Below are positions 1 to 7,306 of a stretch of 36,484 bases of DNA, in pieces. Within the stretch, counting starts at the first letter, position 1; every line of letters begins with the position of its first letter. The stretch lies in contig NZ_BCRO01000096.1 of assembly GCF_001552635.1 (NCBI RefSeq), positions 1-36,484 on the forward strand, read 5' to 3'. The notes beneath the pieces were generated by a model. The model was given only the letters and a program-made list of their open reading frames with translations. It had not been told where the DNA came from and did not search any database. A program made the position numbers and the translations under genes. Source of the DNA: Actinomadura hibisca NBRC 15177. GTDB lineage: Bacteria; Actinomycetota; Actinomycetes; Streptosporangiales; Streptosporangiaceae.

Positions 1-58
1 GGGGGCGCTGCCCCCGCGAGCCCCTGGGCAAGGGGCTCTGCCCCCTGCACCCCCGTCC
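1..58. repeat. GC-rich intergenic hairpin repeat, left-edge copy
   Basis: The segment folds into two hairpins: GGGGGC/GCCCCC (1-6 with 10-15) and GAGCCCCT/AGGGGCTC (18-25 with 31-38). Bases 32-56 are the reverse complement of 36381-36405 with one mismatch, so the same element sits in opposite orientation at the other end of the window. No coding sequence is visible in 1-246. Such elements usually lie between genes in high-GC actinomycetes and may act as transcription-end hairpins; that role is inference. Confidence 0.6.
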
Positions 59-246
59 CCGGTGGCCAGGGTCGCTGGTCAGGTTCGGGTGTGGGGCTGA
101 GGTCGTTGGTCGGGTGCGGGGCACGGCCACGCAAGATCTTCCAGCCCGAACGCCACCGTCCTCTACCTTCCTCAGGGTTTCGGGCTATCCGGGCCACCAG
201 TTGGTGAATTATCTTGCTCGGGCGAGATGGCCCTTTGGAGGGCGCG

Positions 247-1146
247 ATGTCGGTGGTCGTGGTCGTGATCCTGGTCCTGCTCTGCCTGGTCGTCGCCGGT
301 GGTGAGCTCTATCTCGCCTTCGATCGCAAACGCACCGGCTCCGGGCCCGGCACCGAGGTCGCCGAGTTGCGGCGGCGGCTCAACGGCACCCGCGAGGAGC
401 TGGCCAAGCTCCGCGCCGACCAGAAGAAGCAGCTCGCCGACCTCGCCGACGCGCAGGAGCGGCAGGCCGAGGTCGCGTCGTCCGCCGACAGCCGGGTGCA
501 CTCGCTGATCGCGCAGATCAACGAGCGCATGGTGCCGGAGATCAACGACCGGCTGCGGCGTCAGAAGGAGACCGCCGACCTGCTGGGCGCGGAGGTCATC
601 GCACTGCGAACGCACCTGGTCGGGCAGCTCGACCAAGCCGTTGCCGCGTCCCTCGGAGCCGATCCGGTGGACACCATCGCGGGCGCGCTCGCCGCCGACA
701 GCGCAGGCCCGCGCGGCGATCTGGCGCGCGCCTACGAACGATTCGCCGGACAGTTCCGGCTGCGCGTCGAACTGACCGCCCCCGCCGACCCCACCGACGA
801 AGGCGAAGACGCGTGGCAGGTCCGCTACTACCTCTCAGGCCGCAGCCCCCGCGCCCTGGAACGCGATTTCTTCGGCCTCCTGCACGCCCTACGCTCCGGC
901 TGCGACGACGACCCCGCCGTCACGGAACTGCTGCGCGCCCTCCGCAAGACCGGAACAGGCGGCGCACAACTCGGCCCACTGCTCCTCATACGAACGCCCA
1001 ACGCCTTGCTATGCGGCGTGCTCACCCTCGCCGAGCTACGACGACGCCCCGGCGACGACCTGCTGACCGACCCGCTGGACACCGCGACGAAGCTGCACCA
1101 TCTCCCCGAAGGCCGCTTCTTCGACGCCACCGACCTCACCGGCTAG
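247..1146 (+). CDS. membrane-anchored coiled-coil protein of unknown function
   Basis: A 299-residue protein I cannot assign to a family. Residues 2-24 form one hydrophobic helix (a run of valines and leucines) that should anchor the protein in the membrane. Residues about 38-130 are rich in Glu, Arg, Lys, Ala and Leu with heptad-like spacing (ELRRRLNGTREELAKLRADQ), suggesting a cytoplasmic coiled coil. The C-terminal ~160 residues look globular. The ATG at 247 is preferred because GGAGGG lies at 237-242; a TTG at 214 in frame lacks this spacing and would put 11 polar residues before the helix. It stands alone: the next gene is on the other strand with a 31-base gap between stop codons. A scaffold or envelope role is possible but not shown. 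Confidence 0.75.
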   Translation: MSVVVVVILVLLCLVVAGGELYLAFDRKRTGSGPGTEVAELRRRLNGTREELAKLRADQKKQLADLADAQERQAEVASSADSRVHSLIAQINERMVPEINDRLRRQKETADLLGAEVIALRTHLVGQLDQAVAASLGADPVDTIAGALAADSAGPRGDLARAYERFAGQFRLRVELTAPADPTDEGEDAWQVRYYLSGRSPRALERDFFGLLHALRSGCDDDPAVTELLRALRKTGTGGAQLGPLLLIRTPNALLCGVLTLAELRRRPGDDLLTDPLDTATKLHHLPEGRFFDATDLTG

Positions 1147-1177
1147 CTCAGCGGAAGCAAAGCAACCAAGCGGCACC

Positions 1178-1957
1178 TCAGCGGTCAGAGCGCCCCGCCC
1201 AAGTGAACGCAGGCGAACGACGCTCCAGAAACGCCGCCACCCCCTCCCGCGCGTCCCCACCCACCACAACCTCGTCCAGCCACCCCTGAATCCGCTCCTC
1301 CACCGGCAAACCAGCAGCCAGCGCGTCCACGACGTCCTTGGTCGCCTGCTGCGTCAGCAGCGAGCGCGAAGCAAGCGTCGCGGTGAACTCGGCAACGCGC
1401 GCGGCCAGCCCCCCGGCCGGCACCACCTCGTCCAGCAGCCCGACGCGCAGGGCGTGCGCCGCGTCGATCAGGTCCGCCGAGTACAGCAGGTACTTGGCCG
1501 CCGACGGCCCCACCAGCCGCACGATCCGCGCCGTCGCCGACAGCGGGTAGACGATCCCCAGCTTGGCCGGCGTGATGCCGAGGCGCGCGTCGTCGGCGGC
1601 GAAGCGCAGGTCGCAGGCCGCCGCGAGCTGGCAGCCGCCGCCCACGCAGAAGCCCTCGATCGCCGCGATCGTCGGCTTGGGAAAGGCGGCCAGCGCCTCT
1701 TCGGCGGCGGTGGACAGGTGGGCCTTGCCCGGCCGGTCGATGTCGGACAACTCCCCGATGTCGGCCCCGGCGCAGAAGTCGCCGCCCGCGCCGGTGAGGA
1801 CCACGGCCCGCACCGCCGGGTCGGCGGCCGGGCCCGCCAGGATCTCGGGCAGCGCGCGCCACATCGCGGCGGACATGGCGTTGCGCTTGCCGGGGCGGTC
1901 GATGGTGATCGTCCCGACGCCGTCGGCGACCTCCCAGCGCAGTTCGGCGGCGGTCAT
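1178..1957 (-). CDS. enoyl-CoA hydratase/isomerase (crotonase) family protein
   Basis: A 259-residue crotonase-fold protein of usual family length. The CoA-binding and oxyanion-hole segments are clear: KRNAMS near residue 24, FCAGADIGEL at 61-70 and GFCVGGGCQLAAACDL at 102-117. The two glutamates that activate water in true enoyl-CoA hydratases (E144 and E164 in the rat enzyme) align with Gln110 and Pro130. The segment ITPAKLG instead resembles the TPVNLG segment of methylmalonyl-CoA decarboxylase-like members. It is therefore more likely an isomerase, decarboxylase or other acyl-CoA enzyme than a hydratase. The ATG at 1957 follows GGGGGA at the right distance; the frame stays open upstream without a ribosome site. 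It is transcribed alone. Confidence 0.9.
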   Translation of the reverse strand: MTAAELRWEVADGVGTITIDRPGKRNAMSAAMWRALPEILAGPAADPAVRAVVLTGAGGDFCAGADIGELSDIDRPGKAHLSTAAEEALAAFPKPTIAAIEGFCVGGGCQLAAACDLRFAADDARLGITPAKLGIVYPLSATARIVRLVGPSAAKYLLYSADLIDAAHALRVGLLDEVVPAGGLAARVAEFTATLASRSLLTQQATKDVVDALAAGLPVEERIQGWLDEVVVGGDAREGVAAFLERRSPAFTWAGRSDR

Positions 1958-2419
1958 GCGTCCCCCTGTCACCAAGCCACTGTTACGGACCGCCGCAATC
2001 GTACGGAGCGCGCGGCCCCTGGCGCGGGTCAGGGTCGCCCTCCGTCCCGAGGACGACGACGCCCCCGTCCCCACCCACCCCGAAACCACACGACGACACC
2101 TCCTACCGCGTCTTCATCCCGTCCTGCTCGGCGCGGGGATCATCGTGGCCGGGCTCGCCGCGCCGGTCCAGCGGGTCGCGACCGCGCTGAGCGGCGCGAT
2201 GCCGCCGGGGAGGCTCCCCGCCGGGCCGGTCCCGCCCTCCGGCGGCGTGCTGACCGGCTGCCTCCAGGACGCCGTCGTCGACCACGGGCGGTTCCGCGTG
2301 GTGTCGGTGCGGCACGCGGGGTGAATGTGTCAGCGGGTACTGGCGCGCGGGAACCGGAAACCTGAACAATAAGTCGAAGGGGGGTTTACCAGACTTTTCA
2401 ACAAGGGGGCTGCGGCGCG
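1958..2419. other. intergenic region with weak ORF and an ECF-type promoter candidate
   Basis: This stretch has no convincing gene. A plus-strand frame stays open from an ATG at 1956 to a stop at 2322-2324 (122 codons) and contains a short hydrophobic stretch (LLGAGIIVAGLAAPV). It lacks a good ribosome site, its ATG overlaps the start codon of the crotonase gene on the other strand, and I recognise no family, so I leave it uncalled. At 2350-2375 the string GGAACC, 17 bases and then GTC fits a -35/-10 pair for an ECF sigma factor and would serve the lipoprotein gene. The sequence around 2360-2400 is noticeably more AT-rich than its surroundings. Confidence 0.35.
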
Positions 2420-3106
2420 ATGAGCGACCGGCACGTGCTCACACGGGTGTCCATCGGGGTCGGGGCGGTCCTGCTCGCGGTCACCATGTCGGGCTGCACC
2501 GGCAAGAAGAAGAGCAGGGGCAAGAGCAAGAAGGGCGGCATCGGCAACTCGCAGATCAGGAAGGGCGCCAAGAAGGGCACCAAGGGTGTGGCCGACGCGC
2601 CCGAGCTGTCGTGCGCCGACACTGTCGGCGACGTGCAGCGCGCCCGAGGCAAGGGCCGCGCGCCCGGCTGGAGCGACCTGAAGGCGGTGTCCTGGAACCG
2701 GGGCGCGGGCGGCGGCGCGCTGGTGTCGTTCACGCCCGCGGCCTGGCCGCCCACCTCCGGCGCGCTGATCTACACCACGACCGTGCGGCAGGGAGCGCTC
2801 GCCACGTTCGTGCACGCCAAGATGGCCAAGAACGCCTGGACGGTCACCAGCGGGCTGCGCAAGCCGGTGCGGCTCGCCGTCATCCCCGAGGTGCGCAACG
2901 GCGCGGTCACCCTCGCGCTGCCGCGGCAGCTGCCGGTGGACGGCCAGGTCATCGACCTGACGCGGCCCGCGCAGGCCGGGGCCGAGGCGCGCGTGGCGGT
3001 GCCCGCCGGGTCGTTCCGCGACCCCGAGTGCAGCACGCAGCCGCCCGCCGGACGCGCCCGCCCGCGCCTGTTCACGACCTGGCCGCTCGACCGGTCCGGC
3101 TCGTAG
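2420..3106 (+). CDS. predicted lipoprotein of unknown function
   Basis: A 228-residue secreted protein. Residues 9-25 form a hydrophobic signal segment ending MSG-Cys26, a lipobox-like site, so the mature protein should be lipid-anchored on the outer face of the membrane. Directly after Cys26 comes a strongly basic, Lys/Gly-rich linker (residues 29-55), which could lie against acidic envelope polymers. The rest is a compact domain with only two cysteines (Cys65 and one near the C terminus), which could form a disulfide. I recognise no catalytic motif. AGGGGG lies ten bases before the ATG. It sits 355 bases upstream of rho on the same strand but has its own candidate promoter, so cotranscription is doubtful. 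Confidence 0.75.
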   Translation: MSDRHVLTRVSIGVGAVLLAVTMSGCTGKKKSRGKSKKGGIGNSQIRKGAKKGTKGVADAPELSCADTVGDVQRARGKGRAPGWSDLKAVSWNRGAGGGALVSFTPAAWPPTSGALIYTTTVRQGALATFVHAKMAKNAWTVTSGLRKPVRLAVIPEVRNGAVTLALPRQLPVDGQVIDLTRPAQAGAEARVAVPAGSFRDPECSTQPPAGRARPRLFTTWPLDRSGS

Positions 3107-3219
3107 CGCAACGAGGACGGCGGCGGCACCGGCGGCGGTGAAGATCACGACGGCCATGGCGGCGGCCCGACCTGCGCGAGCGGGAAACTCCCAGGCGTAA
3201 AGCGCCGCTGATCGGGGAA

Positions 3220-3461
3220 TGCATACCGGGGTGCGGGTGCTGTACTGTCGAGATAGCGCCCGCAGGCGCTTCTTCCCCGGCCGGGCCATCTGAGCGCCCG
3301 GTGACCCGAGTTCCCCATTCGTTCGTGGCCCGGGACCGTACCTGAGCCACCGCACCTAGGGAGCCCGCCAGCCCGGTGAGCCGAGCTGTTTTCTCTCGTT
3401 TCCCTCGCGTACACGCCGCGGGTCCCGCCGCCGTACGCGGAACCGACCCCAGGGAGCCCCA
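3220..3461 (+). promoter_or_regulatory. candidate promoter and structured 5' leader of the rho paralogue
   Basis: The 355 bases between the lipoprotein stop and rho hold no gene. TGCATA (3220-3225), 17 bases and TACTGT (3243-3248) form a plausible vegetative promoter with a start near 3255. The transcript would begin with the hairpin AGCGCC-CGCA-GGCGCT (3255-3270) followed by TCTTCC, and then run about 190 bases of C-rich leader to the start codon. Rho genes are often autoregulated by premature termination in a long leader; here that is inference from layout. AGGGAG at 3451-3456 supports the TTG start. Confidence 0.4.
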
Positions 3462-4739
3462 TTGACCACCACCATGACCACCGAACGGCAGGACTCCGCC
3501 GACGTGCAGACCCTGCCCGCGCAGGTGCCCCGGCAGAACGCCCGCGCCGCGCGCAAGACCGCCGCCCGGTCCGCGGACAGGGCGGCCGACCGGACCGCCG
3601 ACAAGGCCGCCGACGCCGGCTCCGCCGCCGAGGCCCCGCCGGTCCCCTTCCACGGCGTCCTCGCCGTCCAGGACAAGCACGCGTTCGTGCGCACCCGCGG
3701 CTACCTGCCCGGCAACGACGACGTGTACGTCTCCCTCGCGCAGGTCAAGAGCAACAACCTGCGCCCCGGCGACATCGTCGCCGGCACCGCCCGGACGCCG
3801 AAGTCCGCGCGGGAGAAGTTCAACGCGCTGGTCCAGGTCGAGACCGTGAACGGCGTGCCGCCGCGGCAGGCCGCGGGCCGTCCCGAGTTCGCCAAGCTGA
3901 CCCCGCTGTTCCCCGACGAGCGGCTGCGGCTGGACACCGGCCCGCTGGCCACCCGCGTCATCGACCTGGTGTCGCCGATCGGCAAGGGGCAGCGCGGCCT
4001 GATCGTGTCGCCGCCCAAGGTCGGCAAGACCATGATCCTGCAGTCGCTGGCCGCCGCGATCACCCTGAACAACCCCGAGGTCCACCTCATGGTGGTGCTC
4101 ATCGACGAGCGCCCCGAAGAGGTCACCGACATGCAGCGCACGGTGCAGGGCGAGGTCATCCACTCGACCTTCGACCGGCCCGCCGAGGAGCACACGCTGC
4201 TGGCCGAGCTGGCGGTCGAGCGCGCCAAGCGCCTGGTCGAGCAGGGCCACGACGTGGTCATGCTGCTGGACTCCATCACCCGCCTCGGCCGCGCCTACAA
4301 CCTGGCCGCCCCCTCCAACAGCCGCATCCTGGCCGGCGGCGTGGCGACCACCGCGATCTACCCGCCCAAGAAGTTCTTCGGCGCCGCGCGCAACATCGAG
4401 AACGGCGGCTCGCTCACCATCCTCGCGACCGCGCTGGTGGAGACCGGGTCCCGGATGGACGACGTGTTCTTCGAGGAGTTCAAGGGCACCGGCAACATGG
4501 AGCTGAAGCTCGACCGCTCCCTGGCCGACCGCCGCGTGTTCCCCGCCGTCGACATCGAGGCGTCCGGCACCCGCCGCGAGGAGCTCCAGATGACGCCCGA
4601 GGAGCTCGCCATCAACTGGCGGCTGCGGCGCGCCCTCCAGGGCATGGACAAGCAGCAGGCCGTGGAGCAGCTGCTGGAGCGGATGAAGGGCACCACCTCC
4701 AACGCCGAGTTCCTGCTGCGCGTGCAGCAGTCCACCTGA
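3462..4739 (+). CDS. transcription termination factor Rho, short paralogue lacking the Rho_N domain
   Basis: A 425-residue Rho ATPase, which as a hexamer would translocate along RNA and release RNA polymerase. Residues 61-130 match the RNA-binding OB fold. The ATPase core has Walker A SPPKVGKT (183-190), DERPEE (215-220) with the catalytic Glu, Walker B VVMLLDSITRLGRAYN (265-280) and the arginine-finger segment SGTRREE (368-374). The usual N-terminal helical Rho_N domain is missing; residues 1-60 are instead a low-complexity Ala/Arg/Asp tail. The main actinomycete Rho is typically 600-700 residues, so this looks like a second copy. In the Q/R-loop region the usual SGK...GGVD reads NSR...GGVA (286-295). 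The TTG at 3462 has AGGGAG five bases upstream; the ATG at 3474 is the alternative. The neighbours are not the thrB/prfA genes often found near the main rho. Confidence 0.93.
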   Translation: MTTTMTTERQDSADVQTLPAQVPRQNARAARKTAARSADRAADRTADKAADAGSAAEAPPVPFHGVLAVQDKHAFVRTRGYLPGNDDVYVSLAQVKSNNLRPGDIVAGTARTPKSAREKFNALVQVETVNGVPPRQAAGRPEFAKLTPLFPDERLRLDTGPLATRVIDLVSPIGKGQRGLIVSPPKVGKTMILQSLAAAITLNNPEVHLMVVLIDERPEEVTDMQRTVQGEVIHSTFDRPAEEHTLLAELAVERAKRLVEQGHDVVMLLDSITRLGRAYNLAAPSNSRILAGGVATTAIYPPKKFFGAARNIENGGSLTILATALVETGSRMDDVFFEEFKGTGNMELKLDRSLADRRVFPAVDIEASGTRREELQMTPEELAINWRLRRALQGMDKQQAVEQLLERMKGTTSNAEFLLRVQQST

Positions 4740-4784
4740 CGCCGGAGGTCCGCGGGAACGTCGGCGGCCCCGTCGAAGCCGCGC

Positions 4785-4862
4785 CAGGAGTCCCCACCGG
4801 GACGGAACGTCAGGAGTCCCCGCAGGGACGGAACGCTAGGAGCCCCCGCCGGGGCGGAACGT
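4785..4862. repeat. three tandem 26-bp hairpin repeats between convergent rho and kinase genes
   Basis: Three units of exactly 26 bases follow one another: 4785-4810, 4811-4836 and 4837-4862. Each contains a short stem, GTCCC/GGGAC in the first two and GCCCC/GGGGC in the third, so the base pair changed on both sides. The third unit encodes the last residues and stop region of the kinase on the minus strand. The first two look like duplicates of that gene end. They probably act as a bidirectional terminator between rho and the kinase. Confidence 0.7.
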
Positions 4863-6212
4863 CTTGAGGATGCGGTCGTGCAGCCGCTGGCTCGGCGTCC
4901 ACCGCGCGTCCGGGGCCCGGAAGGCGAACTCGTACCCGCCCGCCCGGCTGCGCAGCTCGTGCGTCCCGCCGGTCCGGAACTCCCATTCGGCGGCGTCCCC
5001 GGCCAGCTCCGGCACGGCCTCCAGGCGCAGCCTGCGGTAGTCGGGGCTCCGCTCGCTCCGCTCGGCGTCGCGCAGCCCGGTCAGCGCGTCGCCCCGCACC
5101 GGCGTGATGCGCAACGTCCGCGCCGTGCCCGGTTCGTCCCACTGGACCGCGCCGCCCCGCTGCGTCCGCCTCCAGCCCGCCGGCACCTCGACGGCGTACC
5201 CGGCGTGCTCGCGGTAGGTGACGGTCCCGGCCGCCGGCGGCAACGCCACCGCGACCGCCTCGCTCTGCCCCACCGAGTTCCAGCGCGCCGACCACGCCCC
5301 CACCACGATCACGGCCCCGGCCAGCGCCGCGACCCCGGCGACCGCGCCCATCCGGGGCAGCCGCGACTGCCCCGCCCGCGCCTCGGCGGCCGGCGTCGCC
5401 TCCAGCAGCCGGGACGCCTCCCCGGCGGTGAGCCGGTCGGCGGGGTCCTCGCGCAGCAGCCCGACGATGACGGGGGCCAGCGCGCCCGCGCGGTCCGGCG
5501 GCGGGTACTCCCCCAGCAGCACCGCCACCATCGACGCCAGCGCGTGGCAGCGCAGGAACGGCGACCTTCCCTCGACGGCCGCGTACAACATCGCGCCGAG
5601 CGCCCACAGGTCGGAGGCGGGCACGCTCGGCTCGCCGCGCACCCGCTCGGGCGGCAGGTAGGCGGGCGAGCCCTCGATGCCGTCCACCAGCGTGTCGGGG
5701 ATCTGCCGGCCCCGGTCGGTGTGCGCGGCCAGCCCGAAGTCGGTGAGCAGGATGCGCCCGTCCCGGCACAGCAGCACGTTGCTGGGCTTCACGTCGCGGT
5801 GCAGGATGCCCGCCGCGTGCGCGGCGCACAGCACCGCCAGCACGGCCGCGCCGACCTCGGCGGCGCGCTCGGGCGGCAGCGGCCCGTCCTCGGCCAGCAC
5901 GCGGTGCAGCGAGCGGGCGTTCAGGTACTCCATGACGATCCACGGCCGCTCGTCCTCGTCCAGCACGTCGTGCACGGCGACGACGCCGGGATGGCGCAGC
6001 GCGGCGGTGGCGCGCGCCTCTTCGAGCAGGCGGCGGCACAGCAGGCGGCGGCGGTCGCGCGGCAGGCTCGGCGGCAGGCGGACCTCCTTGATCGCCACCT
6101 CGCGGTCCAGCGTCTGGTCGTAGGCGCGCCAGACCGTGCCCATGCCTCCGCTGCCGACCGGCTCCAGCAGGCGGTACCGCCCCGCGAGCGGTTCCCGCCG
6201 TTCGACCCCCAT
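4836..6212 (-). CDS. transmembrane serine/threonine protein kinase
   Basis: A 458-residue PknB-type receptor kinase. The cytoplasmic kinase domain spans about residues 11-272: glycine loop GSGGMG (20-25), Lys42 in VAIKE, catalytic HRDVKPSN (138-145), DFG (158-160) and the SPAYLPPE activation segment (182-189). A membrane helix follows (about 288-308), then a ~150-residue extracellular domain without PASTA repeats, rich in charged residues, that presumably senses a signal. I start at the ATG 6212, eight residues before the conserved GRYRLL. An in-frame ATG at 6266 would overlap the upstream stop as ATGA and add 18 residues; either is possible. It is the last gene of an operon with the membrane protein and PIG-L deacetylase, so it may monitor or control the product of that pathway. 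Substrates are unknown. Confidence 0.92.
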   Translation of the reverse strand: MGVERREPLAGRYRLLEPVGSGGMGTVWRAYDQTLDREVAIKEVRLPPSLPRDRRRLLCRRLLEEARATAALRHPGVVAVHDVLDEDERPWIVMEYLNARSLHRVLAEDGPLPPERAAEVGAAVLAVLCAAHAAGILHRDVKPSNVLLCRDGRILLTDFGLAAHTDRGRQIPDTLVDGIEGSPAYLPPERVRGEPSVPASDLWALGAMLYAAVEGRSPFLRCHALASMVAVLLGEYPPPDRAGALAPVIVGLLREDPADRLTAGEASRLLEATPAAEARAGQSRLPRMGAVAGVAALAGAVIVVGAWSARWNSVGQSEAVAVALPPAAGTVTYREHAGYAVEVPAGWRRTQRGGAVQWDEPGTARTLRITPVRGDALTGLRDAERSERSPDYRRLRLEAVPELAGDAAEWEFRTGGTHELRSRAGGYEFAFRAPDARWTPSQRLHDRILKTFRPGGGS

Positions 6213-6262
6213 GACGTGGTTATGCTCGCGGACCGGGTCATGCGACGCCCCGATGCGCGGCA

Positions 6263-7306
6263 TCATTTCTTGACCAGGGGGCGGGGCGCGTGCGCGACGT
6301 CGGGCCGCCGCTCGCGCCGCCGCAACGTCCACCCGGCCCAGGCGAGGCCGCCGGTCGGGACCTCGATCGCGAAGGTGTAGAAGGAGTACAGGATCGTCGC
6401 GGCCGCCGCCGGGCCGGGCGCGACGCCGAAGTGCAGCAGCAGCGCGGCCGTCCCGGTCTCGCTGATCCCGGCGCCGCTCGGGGTGATGACGGCGGTGGTG
6501 AGCATGCGGTTGATGGCGAACACCGCGACGACCTCGGCCAGCTCGACCTCCGCGCCGACCGCGATCAGGCAGGCGTGCAGCAGCACGGCCTGGAGCAGCA
6601 GGTAGGCGATCATCCCGGCGGTCAGGCCGCGCCAGCCGGTGCGCAGCACGCCCATCGTCTTGTTGCGGACGGCCAGCATGCCGCCGTCGGCGCGCAGCAG
6701 GAGCTTGCGCGGGCGCGGCGGCAGGCGCAGCGCGAAGCGGTGCAGGGCGCGGTCCAGGGCGCGCGCGGTGTTCTCCGAGCGCAGCGCCAGCGCGAGCAGG
6801 CCGACGAGGCCGAGCAGCACCGCCGCGCCGACCGCCGTCATCGCGGCCATGCCGCGGCCGGGCACCTCCCCGGCGACCAGCAGCGCGATGATGCCGACAG
6901 CCGGGAGCAGCAGCCGCGACAGCACGTTCCACACGCCGGTGACCAGCGCCGACACGGTGATGGCGGCGTTGCCGTGGCCCCAGCCGCGCGCCATGGCGAA
7001 GGTGACGGCGACACCGGCCGCGCCGCCGAACGGCATGAGGTTGCTGACCGCGCTGCCGACGGCGTTGAGCATGAACGCGTGCAGGTTGGTCAGGCCCGGC
7101 AGGGAGGCCGTCATGACGTAGGTGTAGGCCCAGAGTCCGGCCAGCCACAGCGCGGTCAGGGCGATCAGCCAGCCGGTGCTCAGCCTGCCGAGTTCGCGGC
7201 CGATCTGCTCCCAGTCCACCCCGACCAGGTACGGCAGCGCGAAGAGCAGGGCGGCGGCCCCGAGCAGGGACACCACCGAGAGGGTGATCCTCGCGGGGCG
7301 GCTCAA
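6263..7306 (-). CDS. lysylphosphatidylglycerol synthase-like integral membrane protein (LPG synthase TM family)
   Basis: A 347-residue polytopic protein with about eight hydrophobic segments, starting with residues 7-28 and 45-63. The NLMPFGGAAG segment and a later TPSGAGISETG segment are typical of the flippase-like half of MprF and related stand-alone proteins (PF03706). It lacks the soluble aminoacyl-transferase half of MprF. Stand-alone members are thought to move or bind lipids or glycolipids; the substrate here is unknown. The TTG start overlaps the stop of the PIG-L gene as TTGA (7303-7306), so translation is probably coupled. The kinase gene follows at once. Neighbouring PIG-L and GT4 genes suggest that a lipid-linked amino sugar is the cargo, as inference. 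Confidence 0.88.
   Translation of the reverse strand: MSRPARITLSVVSLLGAAALLFALPYLVGVDWEQIGRELGRLSTGWLIALTALWLAGLWAYTYVMTASLPGLTNLHAFMLNAVGSAVSNLMPFGGAAGVAVTFAMARGWGHGNAAITVSALVTGVWNVLSRLLLPAVGIIALLVAGEVPGRGMAAMTAVGAAVLLGLVGLLALALRSENTARALDRALHRFALRLPPRPRKLLLRADGGMLAVRNKTMGVLRTGWRGLTAGMIAYLLLQAVLLHACLIAVGAEVELAEVVAVFAINRMLTTAVITPSGAGISETGTAALLLHFGVAPGPAAAATILYSFYTFAIEVPTGGLAWAGWTLRRRERRPDVAHAPRPLVKK

Noticed and set aside
1956..2324. possible 122-codon plus-strand gene
   Set aside because: No ribosome site, start overlaps the crotonase start codon, no recognised family; kept only as a note in the intergenic entry.
3107..3170. minus-strand hydrophobic peptide opposite the lipoprotein end
   Set aside because: It continues as an antisense shadow of the lipoprotein gene and lacks a ribosome site.
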